Positions 6,835 through 13,770 of a DNA stretch of 17,142 bases are shown here, in pieces. The position numbers were made by a program, and so were the translations under genes. Position 1 is the stretch's first letter, and every line of letters begins with the position of its first letter. Origin of the DNA: an uncultured Actinomycetes bacterium (GTDB taxonomy: Bacteria > Actinomycetota > Actinomycetes > Mycobacteriales > Mycobacteriaceae); contig CAIWCQ010000270.1 of assembly GCA_903911165.1 (NCBI GenBank), forward strand, positions 1-17,142, given 5' to 3'. The notes beneath the pieces were generated by a model. The model was not told the DNA's origin. It was given only the letters and a program-made list of their open reading frames with translations, and did not search any database.

Positions 6835-8055
6835 ATGTTGCCGACGCGCAACGCCGTCAAGCCCGGTTGGACCCTGCTCGGGCCGGCCTTCGTCGCCGCA
6901 ATCGCCTACGTCGACCCCGGCAACATCGCGGCCAACGTCAGCGCAGGCTCGCAGTTCGGCTTCCTGCTGGTCTGGGTGATCGTTGCGGCGAACGTGATGG
7001 CTGGCCTGGTGCAGTACCTCAGCGCCAAACTAGGCCTGGTCACCGGTGCCACGCTGCCGGAAGCGGTGCGCGACCGAACCCGAACACCGACCCGGATCGC
7101 CTACTGGGCACAGGCTGAACTGGTCGCCATCGCCACCGACGTCGCCGAGATCATCGGCGGCGCGATCGCCCTGCATCTGCTGTTCGGACTTCCGCTGATT
7201 CTCGGCGGAATCATCACCGGTGCGGTGTCGCTGCTACTGCTGCTGGTCGGCGACCGCAACGGCCCGCGAGTCTTCGAGCGGGTCATCGTCGGAATGCTGC
7301 TGATCATCACCATCGGCTTCCTGGCGTCTCTGGTGGTGAACCCGCCGCCGGCCGCAGCGGTGATCGGTGGTCTGGTTCCCCGGTTCGACGGCGTGCAGAG
7401 CGTCCTTCTGGCCACGGCAATGCTCGGAGCGACGGTGATGCCGCACGCGGTCTACATGCATTCCGGACTGGCCCGCGAACGGCATGGCCACCCGGCACCG
7501 GGTCCCGGGCGGGCGATGTTGCTGCGGGTAACCCGCTGGGACGTCGGCATCGCGATGCTCGTCGCCGGCGCGGTGAACCTGGCACTGTTGCTGCTGGCGG
7601 CAACCAACCTGCGCGGCCGCGACGGCACCGACACCATCGAGGGCGCGCATGCCGCGGTCGGGCAGACCCTCGGCCCCGCGGTCGCCCTGTTATTCGCCGT
7701 CGGATTACTCGCCTCGGGCCTGGCGTCGGCGTCGGTGGGCGCCTACGCCGGGGCGATGATCATGCAGGGCCTGCTGCGCAGGTCCTACCCGGCGCTGGTG
7801 CGCCGCCTCGTCACGCTCGTGCCGGCGCTGGCGGTGCTGGCCAGCGGAGTGGATCCGACCCGCGCCCTGGTGCTCTCCCAGGTGGTGCTGTCATTCGGTA
7901 TTCCGTTCGCGCTGGTGCCCCTAATGCGTTTGACCGCCAACCGGGACGTCATGGGCGACGACGCGAACTCAACGCTGACCTCGGTGCTGGGTTGGTCGGT
8001 GGCCGGCGTCATCACGGCGCTCAACGTTGCCCTGATTTACCTGACTATTTTTTGA
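6835..8055 (+). CDS. mntH: Nramp-family divalent metal (Mn2+/H+) transporter MntH
   Basis: MntH is a proton-coupled importer of Mn2+ and related ions in the cytoplasmic membrane. The protein has 406 residues and about 11 hydrophobic segments. The diagnostic metal-site motifs are both visible: DPGN at 27-30 in helix 1, and ATVMPH (A199, M202, H204) in helix 6; GAxxMPHAxYMHS is the usual form in bacterial MntH. Length is normal for the family. Start ATG 6835 lies one base after the stop of the small secreted gene; no separate Shine-Dalgarno sequence is needed if translation is coupled. From memory M. tuberculosis mntH is Rv0924c, close to the Rv0926c/Rv0927c pair, so this gene group is conserved. 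No MntR-type operator was recognised upstream. Confidence 0.94.
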   Translation: MLPTRNAVKPGWTLLGPAFVAAIAYVDPGNIAANVSAGSQFGFLLVWVIVAANVMAGLVQYLSAKLGLVTGATLPEAVRDRTRTPTRIAYWAQAELVAIATDVAEIIGGAIALHLLFGLPLILGGIITGAVSLLLLLVGDRNGPRVFERVIVGMLLIITIGFLASLVVNPPPAAAVIGGLVPRFDGVQSVLLATAMLGATVMPHAVYMHSGLARERHGHPAPGPGRAMLLRVTRWDVGIAMLVAGAVNLALLLLAATNLRGRDGTDTIEGAHAAVGQTLGPAVALLFAVGLLASGLASASVGAYAGAMIMQGLLRRSYPALVRRLVTLVPALAVLASGVDPTRALVLSQVVLSFGIPFALVPLMRLTANRDVMGDDANSTLTSVLGWSVAGVITALNVALIYLTIF

Positions 8056-8100
8056 CGTTCCTGTCATTGGCGCGTGCCGGTGATAGGCGTCACATCAGAC

Positions 8101-8127
8101 CCATCCGCTCGGCGGCCCGCTCCGAAT
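8101..8127 (+). promoter_or_regulatory. SigK-dependent promoter (CCATCC-N15-CCGAAT)
   Basis: CCATCC (8101-8106) and CCGAAT (8122-8127) are 15 nt apart. These are exactly the -35 and -10 hexamers reported as the mycobacterial SigK promoter consensus. The -10 lies 7 nt before ATG 8135, so the DUF1365 gene is probably leaderless. Because sigK is the next gene, this promoter implies positive autoregulation held in check by RskA. The hexamers are seen directly; use by SigK is inferred from published consensus. Confidence 0.75.
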
Positions 8128-8134
8128 CACGGTC

Positions 8135-8917
8135 ATGGCAATCGTGACGACCAGCGCGCTCTACCCCACCAGGGTCACCCACCTGCACCGATCGCCCGTT
8201 CAGCACTATGCCGAGCACCGCAGCTATACCTGGCACGTCGATCTCGACGACCTCCCCCAGCTGCCGCGCTGGCTGCGGCCGTTTGCCCGGTTCGAGGGCG
8301 CCGACCATTTCGACGGCCAATCCGGCGACACCATCCGCCAGCGGGTCGATGCCTTCCTCGCCACGCACGGGGTTTTTCTTCCCGGCGGCCGAATAACTGC
8401 GATGTTGATGCCACGGGTGCTCGGGCGAGCGTTCAACCCACTGAGCCTGTTCTGGTGCCACGACGCCGGCGGCGCACTGCGTTGCGTCGTCGCCGAAGTG
8501 CAGAACGTCCGCGGTGAGCGAACCGCGTACCTGGTACCGCCGGGCGAGGACGGGCCGGTGCCGGTCGTCGGCACACCCCGCAACGCGGGGTTGCAGGACG
8601 GCTACTTCCTGGTGCGGGTGCCCGAGCCCGGGGAACAGCTCGATCTCACGGTGTCGCAGCATCGCGACAGTCACGCCGCGATGGTCGCCACCTGGCGCGG
8701 CGACCGACGCCCCGCTACCGTCGGCCAGATTCTGCTGATGCAGCTCACCAATCCGCTGGCACCGCAGATGGCAGCACTCGGTCTACGCTTCCAAGCGCTG
8801 GTGATGCGCATGCGCGGCGTCCCGGTCACGTCGCGGACCGGCACCCGGACTATCCACGCCCCGGCAGTCCAGGGCGCCGGATGGCCCGCCGGCGCCCGCT
8901 CGCTGGCGCCGCTGTGA
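8135..8917 (+). CDS. DUF1365 family protein (Rv0448c-like), first gene of the SigK operon
   Basis: A 260-residue DUF1365 protein: ALYPTRVTHLHRSPVQHYAE near the N-terminus, HRSYTWHVDLDDLPQLPRWL, then FNPLSLFWCHDAGGALRCVVAEVQNVRGER in the middle. Family members often sit beside an FAD-dependent oxidoreductase and a cyclopropane-fatty-acid synthase-like methyltransferase, and are linked to unusual fatty acid formation; those partners are absent here. The conserved K-x-F-x-x-S-P-F segment expected after the 'YLVPP' region is missing, replaced by a sequence like VVGTPRNAGLQDGYF, so the protein may be altered in function. In M. tuberculosis the homologue Rv0448c is also in the sigK operon, but with three more genes. 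Its stop overlaps an in-frame upstream sigK start (TGATG, 8915-8919). Confidence 0.85.
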   Translation: MAIVTTSALYPTRVTHLHRSPVQHYAEHRSYTWHVDLDDLPQLPRWLRPFARFEGADHFDGQSGDTIRQRVDAFLATHGVFLPGGRITAMLMPRVLGRAFNPLSLFWCHDAGGALRCVVAEVQNVRGERTAYLVPPGEDGPVPVVGTPRNAGLQDGYFLVRVPEPGEQLDLTVSQHRDSHAAMVATWRGDRRPATVGQILLMQLTNPLAPQMAALGLRFQALVMRMRGVPVTSRTGTRTIHAPAVQGAGWPAGARSLAPL

Positions 8918-8994
8918 TGCAAGTCCTTGACCGCGCCGCCGACGGTGCGGTTACGCTTCCGGACAATGCCCCCGACTTCGAGTGGTTCCGGCCG

Positions 8995-9543
8995 ATGACG
9001 ACCGTCGACCTCGACGTGCTGCTTCGCCGCGTCGCCCACCGCGATTCCGAGGCATTCGCCGCCCTCTACGACGCCACCCGATCGAGGGTCTACGGCATGG
9101 TGGCCCGGGTGCTACGCGACCGCGGATACAGCGAAGAGACCACCCAGGACGTTTATCTCCAGGTGTGGCGGACGGCCGAGAGCTACGACCCCGCATCGGG
9201 AAGCGCACTGGCCTGGCTGCTCACCCTGGCTCACCGCCGTGCGGTGGACCGCGTCCGCGCCGAACAAGCCGCCGGCCAACGCGACGCGCGCTACGGGGCA
9301 GCGACGGCGGACCGGCCCACCGACCACGTGAGCGACGAGGTGATCGCCGGCGAGGAACGCCAACGAGTCGCCGCGTGCATGGAAGGCCTGACCGATCTGC
9401 AGCGCGAATGCCTCGAACTCGCTTACTACCAGGGCCTGACCTACGTCCAAGTCTCGGAGCGGCTGTCGGCGAACCTGGCCACGGTGAAATCACGGATGCG
9501 TGACGGGCTGCGCGGTCTGCGCAACTGCCTGGGTGCGGGATGA
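8995..9543 (+). CDS. sigK: ECF RNA polymerase sigma factor SigK
   Basis: SigK directs RNA polymerase to a small regulon that in M. tuberculosis includes mpt70/mpt83. Numbered from ATG 8995 (182 residues), region 2 spans about 20-90 (FAALYDATRSRVYGMVARVL, YLQVWRTAESYD, ALAWLLTLAHRRAVDRVR). Region 4 spans about 125-178, with the helix-turn-helix LTYVQVSERLSANLATVKSRM. C128 and C178 correspond to the pair reported to form a redox-sensitive disulfide in M. tuberculosis SigK. The start is uncertain. ATG 8995 best matches family length, but ATG 8917, which overlaps the DUF1365 stop (TGATG), and ATG 8881 are in frame and would add 26 or 38 residues; none has a clear Shine-Dalgarno sequence. The gene is followed 10 nt later by rskA. 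Confidence 0.93.
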   Translation: MTTVDLDVLLRRVAHRDSEAFAALYDATRSRVYGMVARVLRDRGYSEETTQDVYLQVWRTAESYDPASGSALAWLLTLAHRRAVDRVRAEQAAGQRDARYGAATADRPTDHVSDEVIAGEERQRVAACMEGLTDLQRECLELAYYQGLTYVQVSERLSANLATVKSRMRDGLRGLRNCLGAG

Positions 9544-9553
9544 GGGAACAGCG

Positions 9554-10273
9554 ATGAGTCAACCCCACTCCCCGGACGCAGACCTGCTGGAACTGGCGGT
9601 GCCCTACGCGCTGCACGCGCTTCCCGACGACGAACGGAACGCCCTCGAGAGCCGGGTGGTCGTGGCCGGGTCGGCCGTGGCCGATGCCTTCTACGACGAA
9701 GTGCGAGCGGTTCGCGAGACCATGGCCGTGGTGTCGGTAGCCAACGCCACGGAACCTCCGGCTGACTTACGCGATCGACTGCTCGCGGCGATCGCCGACG
9801 ACAACGTGCGGGTGCTGCCGTCGAAGCCGCGCCGCCGCACCGCGTGGATGTCGGCGGCCGCCGCTCTGGCGATCGGAATCACCGCCGCGGGAATCGGTCT
9901 TTCCCTGCGGCCTCCCGCACCGCAGCCGTCGACCGCGCAGCAGGTATTCGCCGCTGCCGACGTGCATACCATCTCCGGCGCGATCCCGGCCGGCGGCACC
10001 GCGACCGTGGTGTTCTCCCGGGACCGCAACGCGGGCGTGCTGGTCATGAACGACGTGCCGCCACCGGCACCCGGCACCGTCTACCAGATGTGGCTCATCA
10101 GCGACGGCGCCACCACCTCCGCCGGGACCATGGACGCCGAGGCGGTAGCCCCGTCGACGACAGCGGTACTCGATAACCTCGGCGACTCGAAGAAACTGGC
10201 ATTCACCGTCGAGCCTGGTTCGGGTTCGACCCGGCCCACCGGACCGCTCATCGCTGAACTGCCGCTGCTCTGA
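9554..10273 (+). CDS. rskA: anti-sigma-K factor RskA
   Basis: RskA is a membrane protein whose cytoplasmic N-terminus binds and inactivates SigK; regulated proteolysis releases the sigma factor. The 239-residue product has the anti-sigma domain at about 8-90 (LLELAVPYALHALPDDER, DEVRAVRETMAVVSVA), one membrane helix at about 97-118 after the basic KPRRR, and an extracytoplasmic RskA-type C-terminal domain (TVVFSRDRNAGVLVMNDV, GTVYQMWLI, LAFTVEPGSGS, LIAELPLL). ATG 9554 is chosen because GAGGGA lies just upstream and the homologue begins here; the frame is open back to 9500 inside sigK. Point substitutions in RskA are known to derepress the regulon in some mycobacteria; no truncation is visible here. 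Confidence 0.94.
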   Translation: MSQPHSPDADLLELAVPYALHALPDDERNALESRVVVAGSAVADAFYDEVRAVRETMAVVSVANATEPPADLRDRLLAAIADDNVRVLPSKPRRRTAWMSAAAALAIGITAAGIGLSLRPPAPQPSTAQQVFAAADVHTISGAIPAGGTATVVFSRDRNAGVLVMNDVPPPAPGTVYQMWLISDGATTSAGTMDAEAVAPSTTAVLDNLGDSKKLAFTVEPGSGSTRPTGPLIAELPLL

Positions 10274-10280
10274 TTCGCCG

Positions 10281-11105
10281 ATGACAAAAGATTTCCGTTT
10301 CGGTATCGGACTGCGGTCAATCAAATCGGCGGATCGCCTGCGCGAGAAGGTACGTAAGTTCGAGGGTCTCGGATTCGATGTTGTTCATTTTCCCGATCAC
10401 ATCGGGGCGCCCGCACCCTTTCCCGCGATGGTGGCTGCCGCCGAAGCGGCACGCACCATCCGGGTGGGCACCTTCGTACTCAATGCCGCGTTCTACTCGC
10501 CCGCATTGCTTGCCCGCGATGCGGTCGACACCGATCTACTCTCCGATGGCCGACTCGAACTCGGCCTGGGAACCGGGTATGTGCGGGAAGAATTCGAGGC
10601 CGCCGAAATTCCGTATCCCAGCGCGGGGGAACGGGTTGCGCACCTGCGTCATGTGACGACCTACCTGAAAGGCGTCGCTCCGTCGATCCCACTGCTGATC
10701 GCCGGCAACGGCGACAAAGTACTCACGATCGCGGCGCAGCACGCCGACATCATCGGATTCACCGGCGGCGGACTACCCGATGGCTCCGGCACCGACCCGA
10801 TGGCTGAACGCGTGGACTTCGTTCGCGGTGCCGCCGGAGACCGCTTCGCCGACCTCGAACTCAACCTCGCGATCACCGCGGTGCCGACCGACTCCTCGGG
10901 CATTCCGGATCTCACGCTCACCCGGGCCTACTTCCCCGGCGCCAGCGATGAGCAACTCATGGCCATGCCCACCGTGCTGAGCGGAACCCCGACCGACATC
11001 ATCGACACGCTTCGCAGACTGCGCGACAGTTACGGCGTCACCTACTTCACCGTGCAGGATTATCACGGCCCGTACTTCTCGCAGGCGATCAGCGCGTTGC
11101 GATGA
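10281..11105 (+). CDS. LLM-class F420-dependent oxidoreductase
   Basis: A 274-residue member of the luciferase-like monooxygenase (LLM) superfamily, most like the TIGR03621 group of short F420-dependent oxidoreductases. Visible motifs are FGIGLR at the N-terminus, GFDVVHFPDHIG (31-42), RVGTFVLN (61-68), LSDGRLELGLGTGYVREEF (87-105), PLLIAGNGDKVL, and a C-terminal barrel strand YGVTYFTVQDYH. The beta-alpha barrel looks complete, though shorter than many LLM proteins. Substrate unknown. It starts 7 nt after the rskA stop without its own Shine-Dalgarno sequence, so it is probably read from the sigK transcript. This would place an F420 enzyme under SigK control. A 15-bp tandem repeat follows its stop. 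Confidence 0.87.
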   Translation: MTKDFRFGIGLRSIKSADRLREKVRKFEGLGFDVVHFPDHIGAPAPFPAMVAAAEAARTIRVGTFVLNAAFYSPALLARDAVDTDLLSDGRLELGLGTGYVREEFEAAEIPYPSAGERVAHLRHVTTYLKGVAPSIPLLIAGNGDKVLTIAAQHADIIGFTGGGLPDGSGTDPMAERVDFVRGAAGDRFADLELNLAITAVPTDSSGIPDLTLTRAYFPGASDEQLMAMPTVLSGTPTDIIDTLRRLRDSYGVTYFTVQDYHGPYFSQAISALR

Positions 11106-11113
11106 GCGCAACG

Positions 11114-11158
11114 GTGATCGGGCGCTGAGTGATCGGACGCTGAGTGATCGGGCGCTGG
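11114..11158 (+). repeat. three 15-bp tandem repeats between the LLM gene and tRNA-Arg
   Basis: Copies GTGATCGGGCGCTGA (11114-11128), GTGATCGGACGCTGA (11129-11143) and GTGATCGGGCGCTGG (11144-11158) are adjacent; the second and third each differ from the first by one base. They begin 9 nt after the LLM stop and end 11 nt before a -10-like box for the tRNA. Confidence 0.9.
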
Positions 11159-11169
11159 GCAAAGGGCGG

Positions 11170-11175
11170 TAAGCT
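11170..11175 (+). promoter_or_regulatory. possible -10 element for tRNA-Arg
   Basis: TAAGCT matches TANNNT and lies 12 nt before the mature tRNA 5' end, a normal distance for a short leader. The -35 position would fall inside the last copy of the 15-bp repeat and shows no TTGACA-like sequence. Confidence 0.4.
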
Positions 11176-11187
11176 GCGATCCGGTCC

Positions 11188-11260
11188 GCCCCCGTAGCTC
11201 AGGGGATAGAGCACGGCTCTCCTAAAGCCGGTGTCGCATGTTCGAATCATGCCGGGGGCA
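11188..11260 (+). tRNA. tRNA-Arg (anticodon CCU)
   Basis: A full cloverleaf can be folded by eye. The acceptor stem is GCCCCCG (11188-11194) with CGGGGGC (11253-11259), and the D-arm is GCTC...GAGC. The anticodon stem CGGCT/AGCCG encloses loop CTCCTAA, with anticodon CCT at 11221-11223. The T-arm is GCATG-TTCGAAT-CATGC. The discriminator base is A at 11260 and CCA is not encoded. It reads AGG arginine codons, which are rare in this GC-rich genome. No integrase or attachment-site duplication is seen beside it. Confidence 0.96.
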
Positions 11261-11268
11261 CGGGCGCG

Positions 11269-11275
11269 TTTTTTT
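11269..11275 (+). terminator. T-run downstream of tRNA-Arg
   Basis: Seven T residues follow the tRNA 3' end by 8 nt. Together with the stable GC-rich acceptor/T-arm just upstream they may end transcription or mark the 3' trailer for processing. A separate hairpin is not evident. Confidence 0.4.
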
Positions 11276-11301
11276 GGATGACGCGATTGCCCGAAGCGAT
11301 A

Positions 11302-11340
11302 CGAGAAAGCCCCGAACCTTGGCGGCTCGGGGCTCTCTCG
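11302..11340. terminator. bidirectional hairpin terminator
   Basis: The arms at 11302-11315 (CGAGAAAGCCCCGA) and 11327-11340 (TCGGGGCTCTCTCG) pair over 14 bp with one mismatch, around an 11-nt loop. The hairpin lies between the plus-strand tRNA and the end of the convergent minus-strand gene, where a shared terminator is expected. It lacks a long T-tract, as is common in mycobacteria. Confidence 0.7.
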
Positions 11341-11370
11341 CTATCTTGCGTCAGCTATGCGCTGCCATGC

Positions 11371-12351
<981 letters not shown>

Positions 12352-12425
12352 GTCTCTGATTCCCCCTGAAGAGTTAGCCAGCGAACTTCGCGGACCTATG
12401 ACCTGTCTAATACATTCCTGAACGT

Positions 12426-12441
12426 AGCATAAGGGCCCTTA
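12426..12441 (-). promoter_or_regulatory. -10 box and 12-bp palindrome upstream of the polyaspartate gene
   Basis: On the minus strand TATGCT (12431-12426) is a good -10 box, which would give a leader of about 68 nt ending in the AGGGGG ribosome binding site of the gene starting at 12351. Overlapping its upstream edge is a perfect palindrome TAAGGGCCCTTA (12430-12441), suitable as an operator. The rest of the 12352-12505 gap shows nothing else clear except the thiolase -10 box. Confidence 0.4.
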
Positions 12442-12493
12442 GTCCTCAGGTTTGCCCGGCACAAACCGACACGGGGCCGCAGGCCGTCGGGAG

Positions 12494-12499
12494 TAGCCT
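12494..12499 (+). promoter_or_regulatory. -10 element of the thiolase gene (leaderless)
   Basis: TAGCCT matches TANNNT and lies exactly 6 nt before GTG 12506, with no Shine-Dalgarno sequence. This supports both the GTG start and a leaderless transcript for the thiolase/carotenoid-oxygenase operon. Confidence 0.45.
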
Positions 12500-12505
12500 G
12501 GGCCG

Positions 12506-13747
12506 GTGAGTCCTCGCGTGTGGATCCTCGGTGGATACCAGAGCGACTTCGCCCGCAATCTGAGCCGGGAGGGCCGGGATTTCGCCGATCTGACCCGCGA
12601 GGTGGTGGACCAGACCCTGGCCGACGCGATGATCGACGCCTCCGACATCGGCGTGGTTCACGTCGCCAACGCCTTCGGAGAGTTGTTCGCCGGCCAGGGG
12701 CACCTCGGTGCCATGCCGGCGACGGTGTGCGACGGCCTCTGGGACACTCCGGCAACGCGGCATGAGGCGGCCTGCGCGTCGGGCAGCGTCGCCGCACTGG
12801 CCGCGATCGCCGATCTGCGGGCCGGGAATTACCGGACCGCCCTGGTCATCGGCCTGGAATTGGAGAAGACCGTGCCCGGCGACACCGCCGCCCGGCATCT
12901 GGGCGCGGCCGCCTGGACCGGCCACGAGGGCGCCGACGCGAAGTTCCTATGGCCGTCGATGTTCGCCGAGATAGCCGACGAATATGACCGCCGATTCGGC
13001 ATCGACGACACTCACCTACACGCGATCGCCGCCCTCAATCTCGCCAACGCCCGCCGCAATCCCAACGCCCAGACCCGCGACTGGCAGGTACCTGATCTGA
13101 TCACCGCCGGTGGCGACGACTCGGTCAACCCACCCGTGGAGGGCCGGATCCGAAGATTCGACTGCAGTCAGATGACCGACGGCGGTGCCGGCGTGGTCCT
13201 CGTTGGCGACGATTTCCTTCGCGAGCACCCCGGCATGCGGCCGATCGGGCTGATCCAGGGATGGGGACACCGCACCGTAGGACTGGGTCTGCGCCAGAAA
13301 CTCGACCGCGACGCCGGCAATCCCTATGTCCTTCCGCATGTGCGCGCCGCGGTGCACGACGCGTTTGGCCGCGCCCGAGTGGTTCTCGACGACCTGGACG
13401 GATTCGAAGTGCACGACTGCTTCACTCCAAGTGAATATCTGGCCATCGACCACATCGGACTGACCGGGCCGGGCGAGTCCTGGAAGGCGATCGAGGGTGG
13501 GGACATCGAGATCGACGGGCGCCTGCCGATCAATCCGAGTGGCGGCCTCATCGGTGGCGGCCACCCGGTCGGCGCCTCCGGCATCCGGATGATGCTTGAC
13601 GCCGCCAAACAGGTCAGCGGCCTGGCCGGCGACTACCAGGTGCGCGGCGCGCGACGGTTCGGCACCCTCAATTTCGGCGGAAGCACCGCGACCACAGTCA
13701 GTTTCGTAATCGGCGCCGGCGAGGGTGAATTGATCGGTAGCCCGTAA
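12506..13747 (+). CDS. thiolase / acetyl-CoA acetyltransferase, SCP2-thiolase (lipid-transfer) type, Rv0914c-like
   Basis: A 413-residue thiolase-fold enzyme acting on acyl-CoA substrates, probably in lipid or steroid side-chain breakdown. The nucleophilic cysteine is C90 in HEAACASGS; HDCFTPSE (303-310) and GGGHPVGASG (350-359, H353) complete the active site. The classical C-terminal cysteine motif is replaced by NFGGSTATT (389-397), typical of the SCP2-thiolase and lipid-carrier subgroup rather than of condensing acetoacetyl-CoA thiolases. Length is normal. GTG 12506 is chosen from homology and the -10 box at leaderless distance. The neighbouring carotenoid oxygenase gene starts 17 nt after this stop through an unusual TAATG relay, so the two are probably cotranscribed. 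From memory the pair corresponds to Rv0914c-Rv0913c. Confidence 0.9.
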   Translation: MSPRVWILGGYQSDFARNLSREGRDFADLTREVVDQTLADAMIDASDIGVVHVANAFGELFAGQGHLGAMPATVCDGLWDTPATRHEAACASGSVAALAAIADLRAGNYRTALVIGLELEKTVPGDTAARHLGAAAWTGHEGADAKFLWPSMFAEIADEYDRRFGIDDTHLHAIAALNLANARRNPNAQTRDWQVPDLITAGGDDSVNPPVEGRIRRFDCSQMTDGGAGVVLVGDDFLREHPGMRPIGLIQGWGHRTVGLGLRQKLDRDAGNPYVLPHVRAAVHDAFGRARVVLDDLDGFEVHDCFTPSEYLAIDHIGLTGPGESWKAIEGGDIEIDGRLPINPSGGLIGGGHPVGASGIRMMLDAAKQVSGLAGDYQVRGARRFGTLNFGGSTATTVSFVIGAGEGELIGSP

Positions 13748-13770
13748 TGGACGGCAGCAGGTAATGGACG
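13744..13770 (+). repeat. 17-bp-period repeat linking two TAATG stop-start overlaps (micro-ORF MDGSR)
   Basis: GTAATGGACG occurs at 13744-13753 and again at 13761-13770. In the first copy the thiolase TAA (13745-13747) overlaps ATG 13747, which opens five codons (MDGSR) ending at TAA 13762-13764. That stop overlaps the ATG (13764) of the next gene. The arrangement is seen directly; a function in coupled reinitiation is inferred. Confidence 0.6.

Noticed and set aside
8041..8060. T-run at the mntH stop as an intrinsic terminator
   Set aside because: No hairpin precedes the T residues and they lie within the last codons of mntH.
11114..11158. 15-bp repeats beside tRNA-Arg as a CRISPR remnant or phage attachment site
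   Set aside because: The repeats are adjacent without spacers, do not copy the tRNA 3' end, and no integrase or phage gene is nearby.
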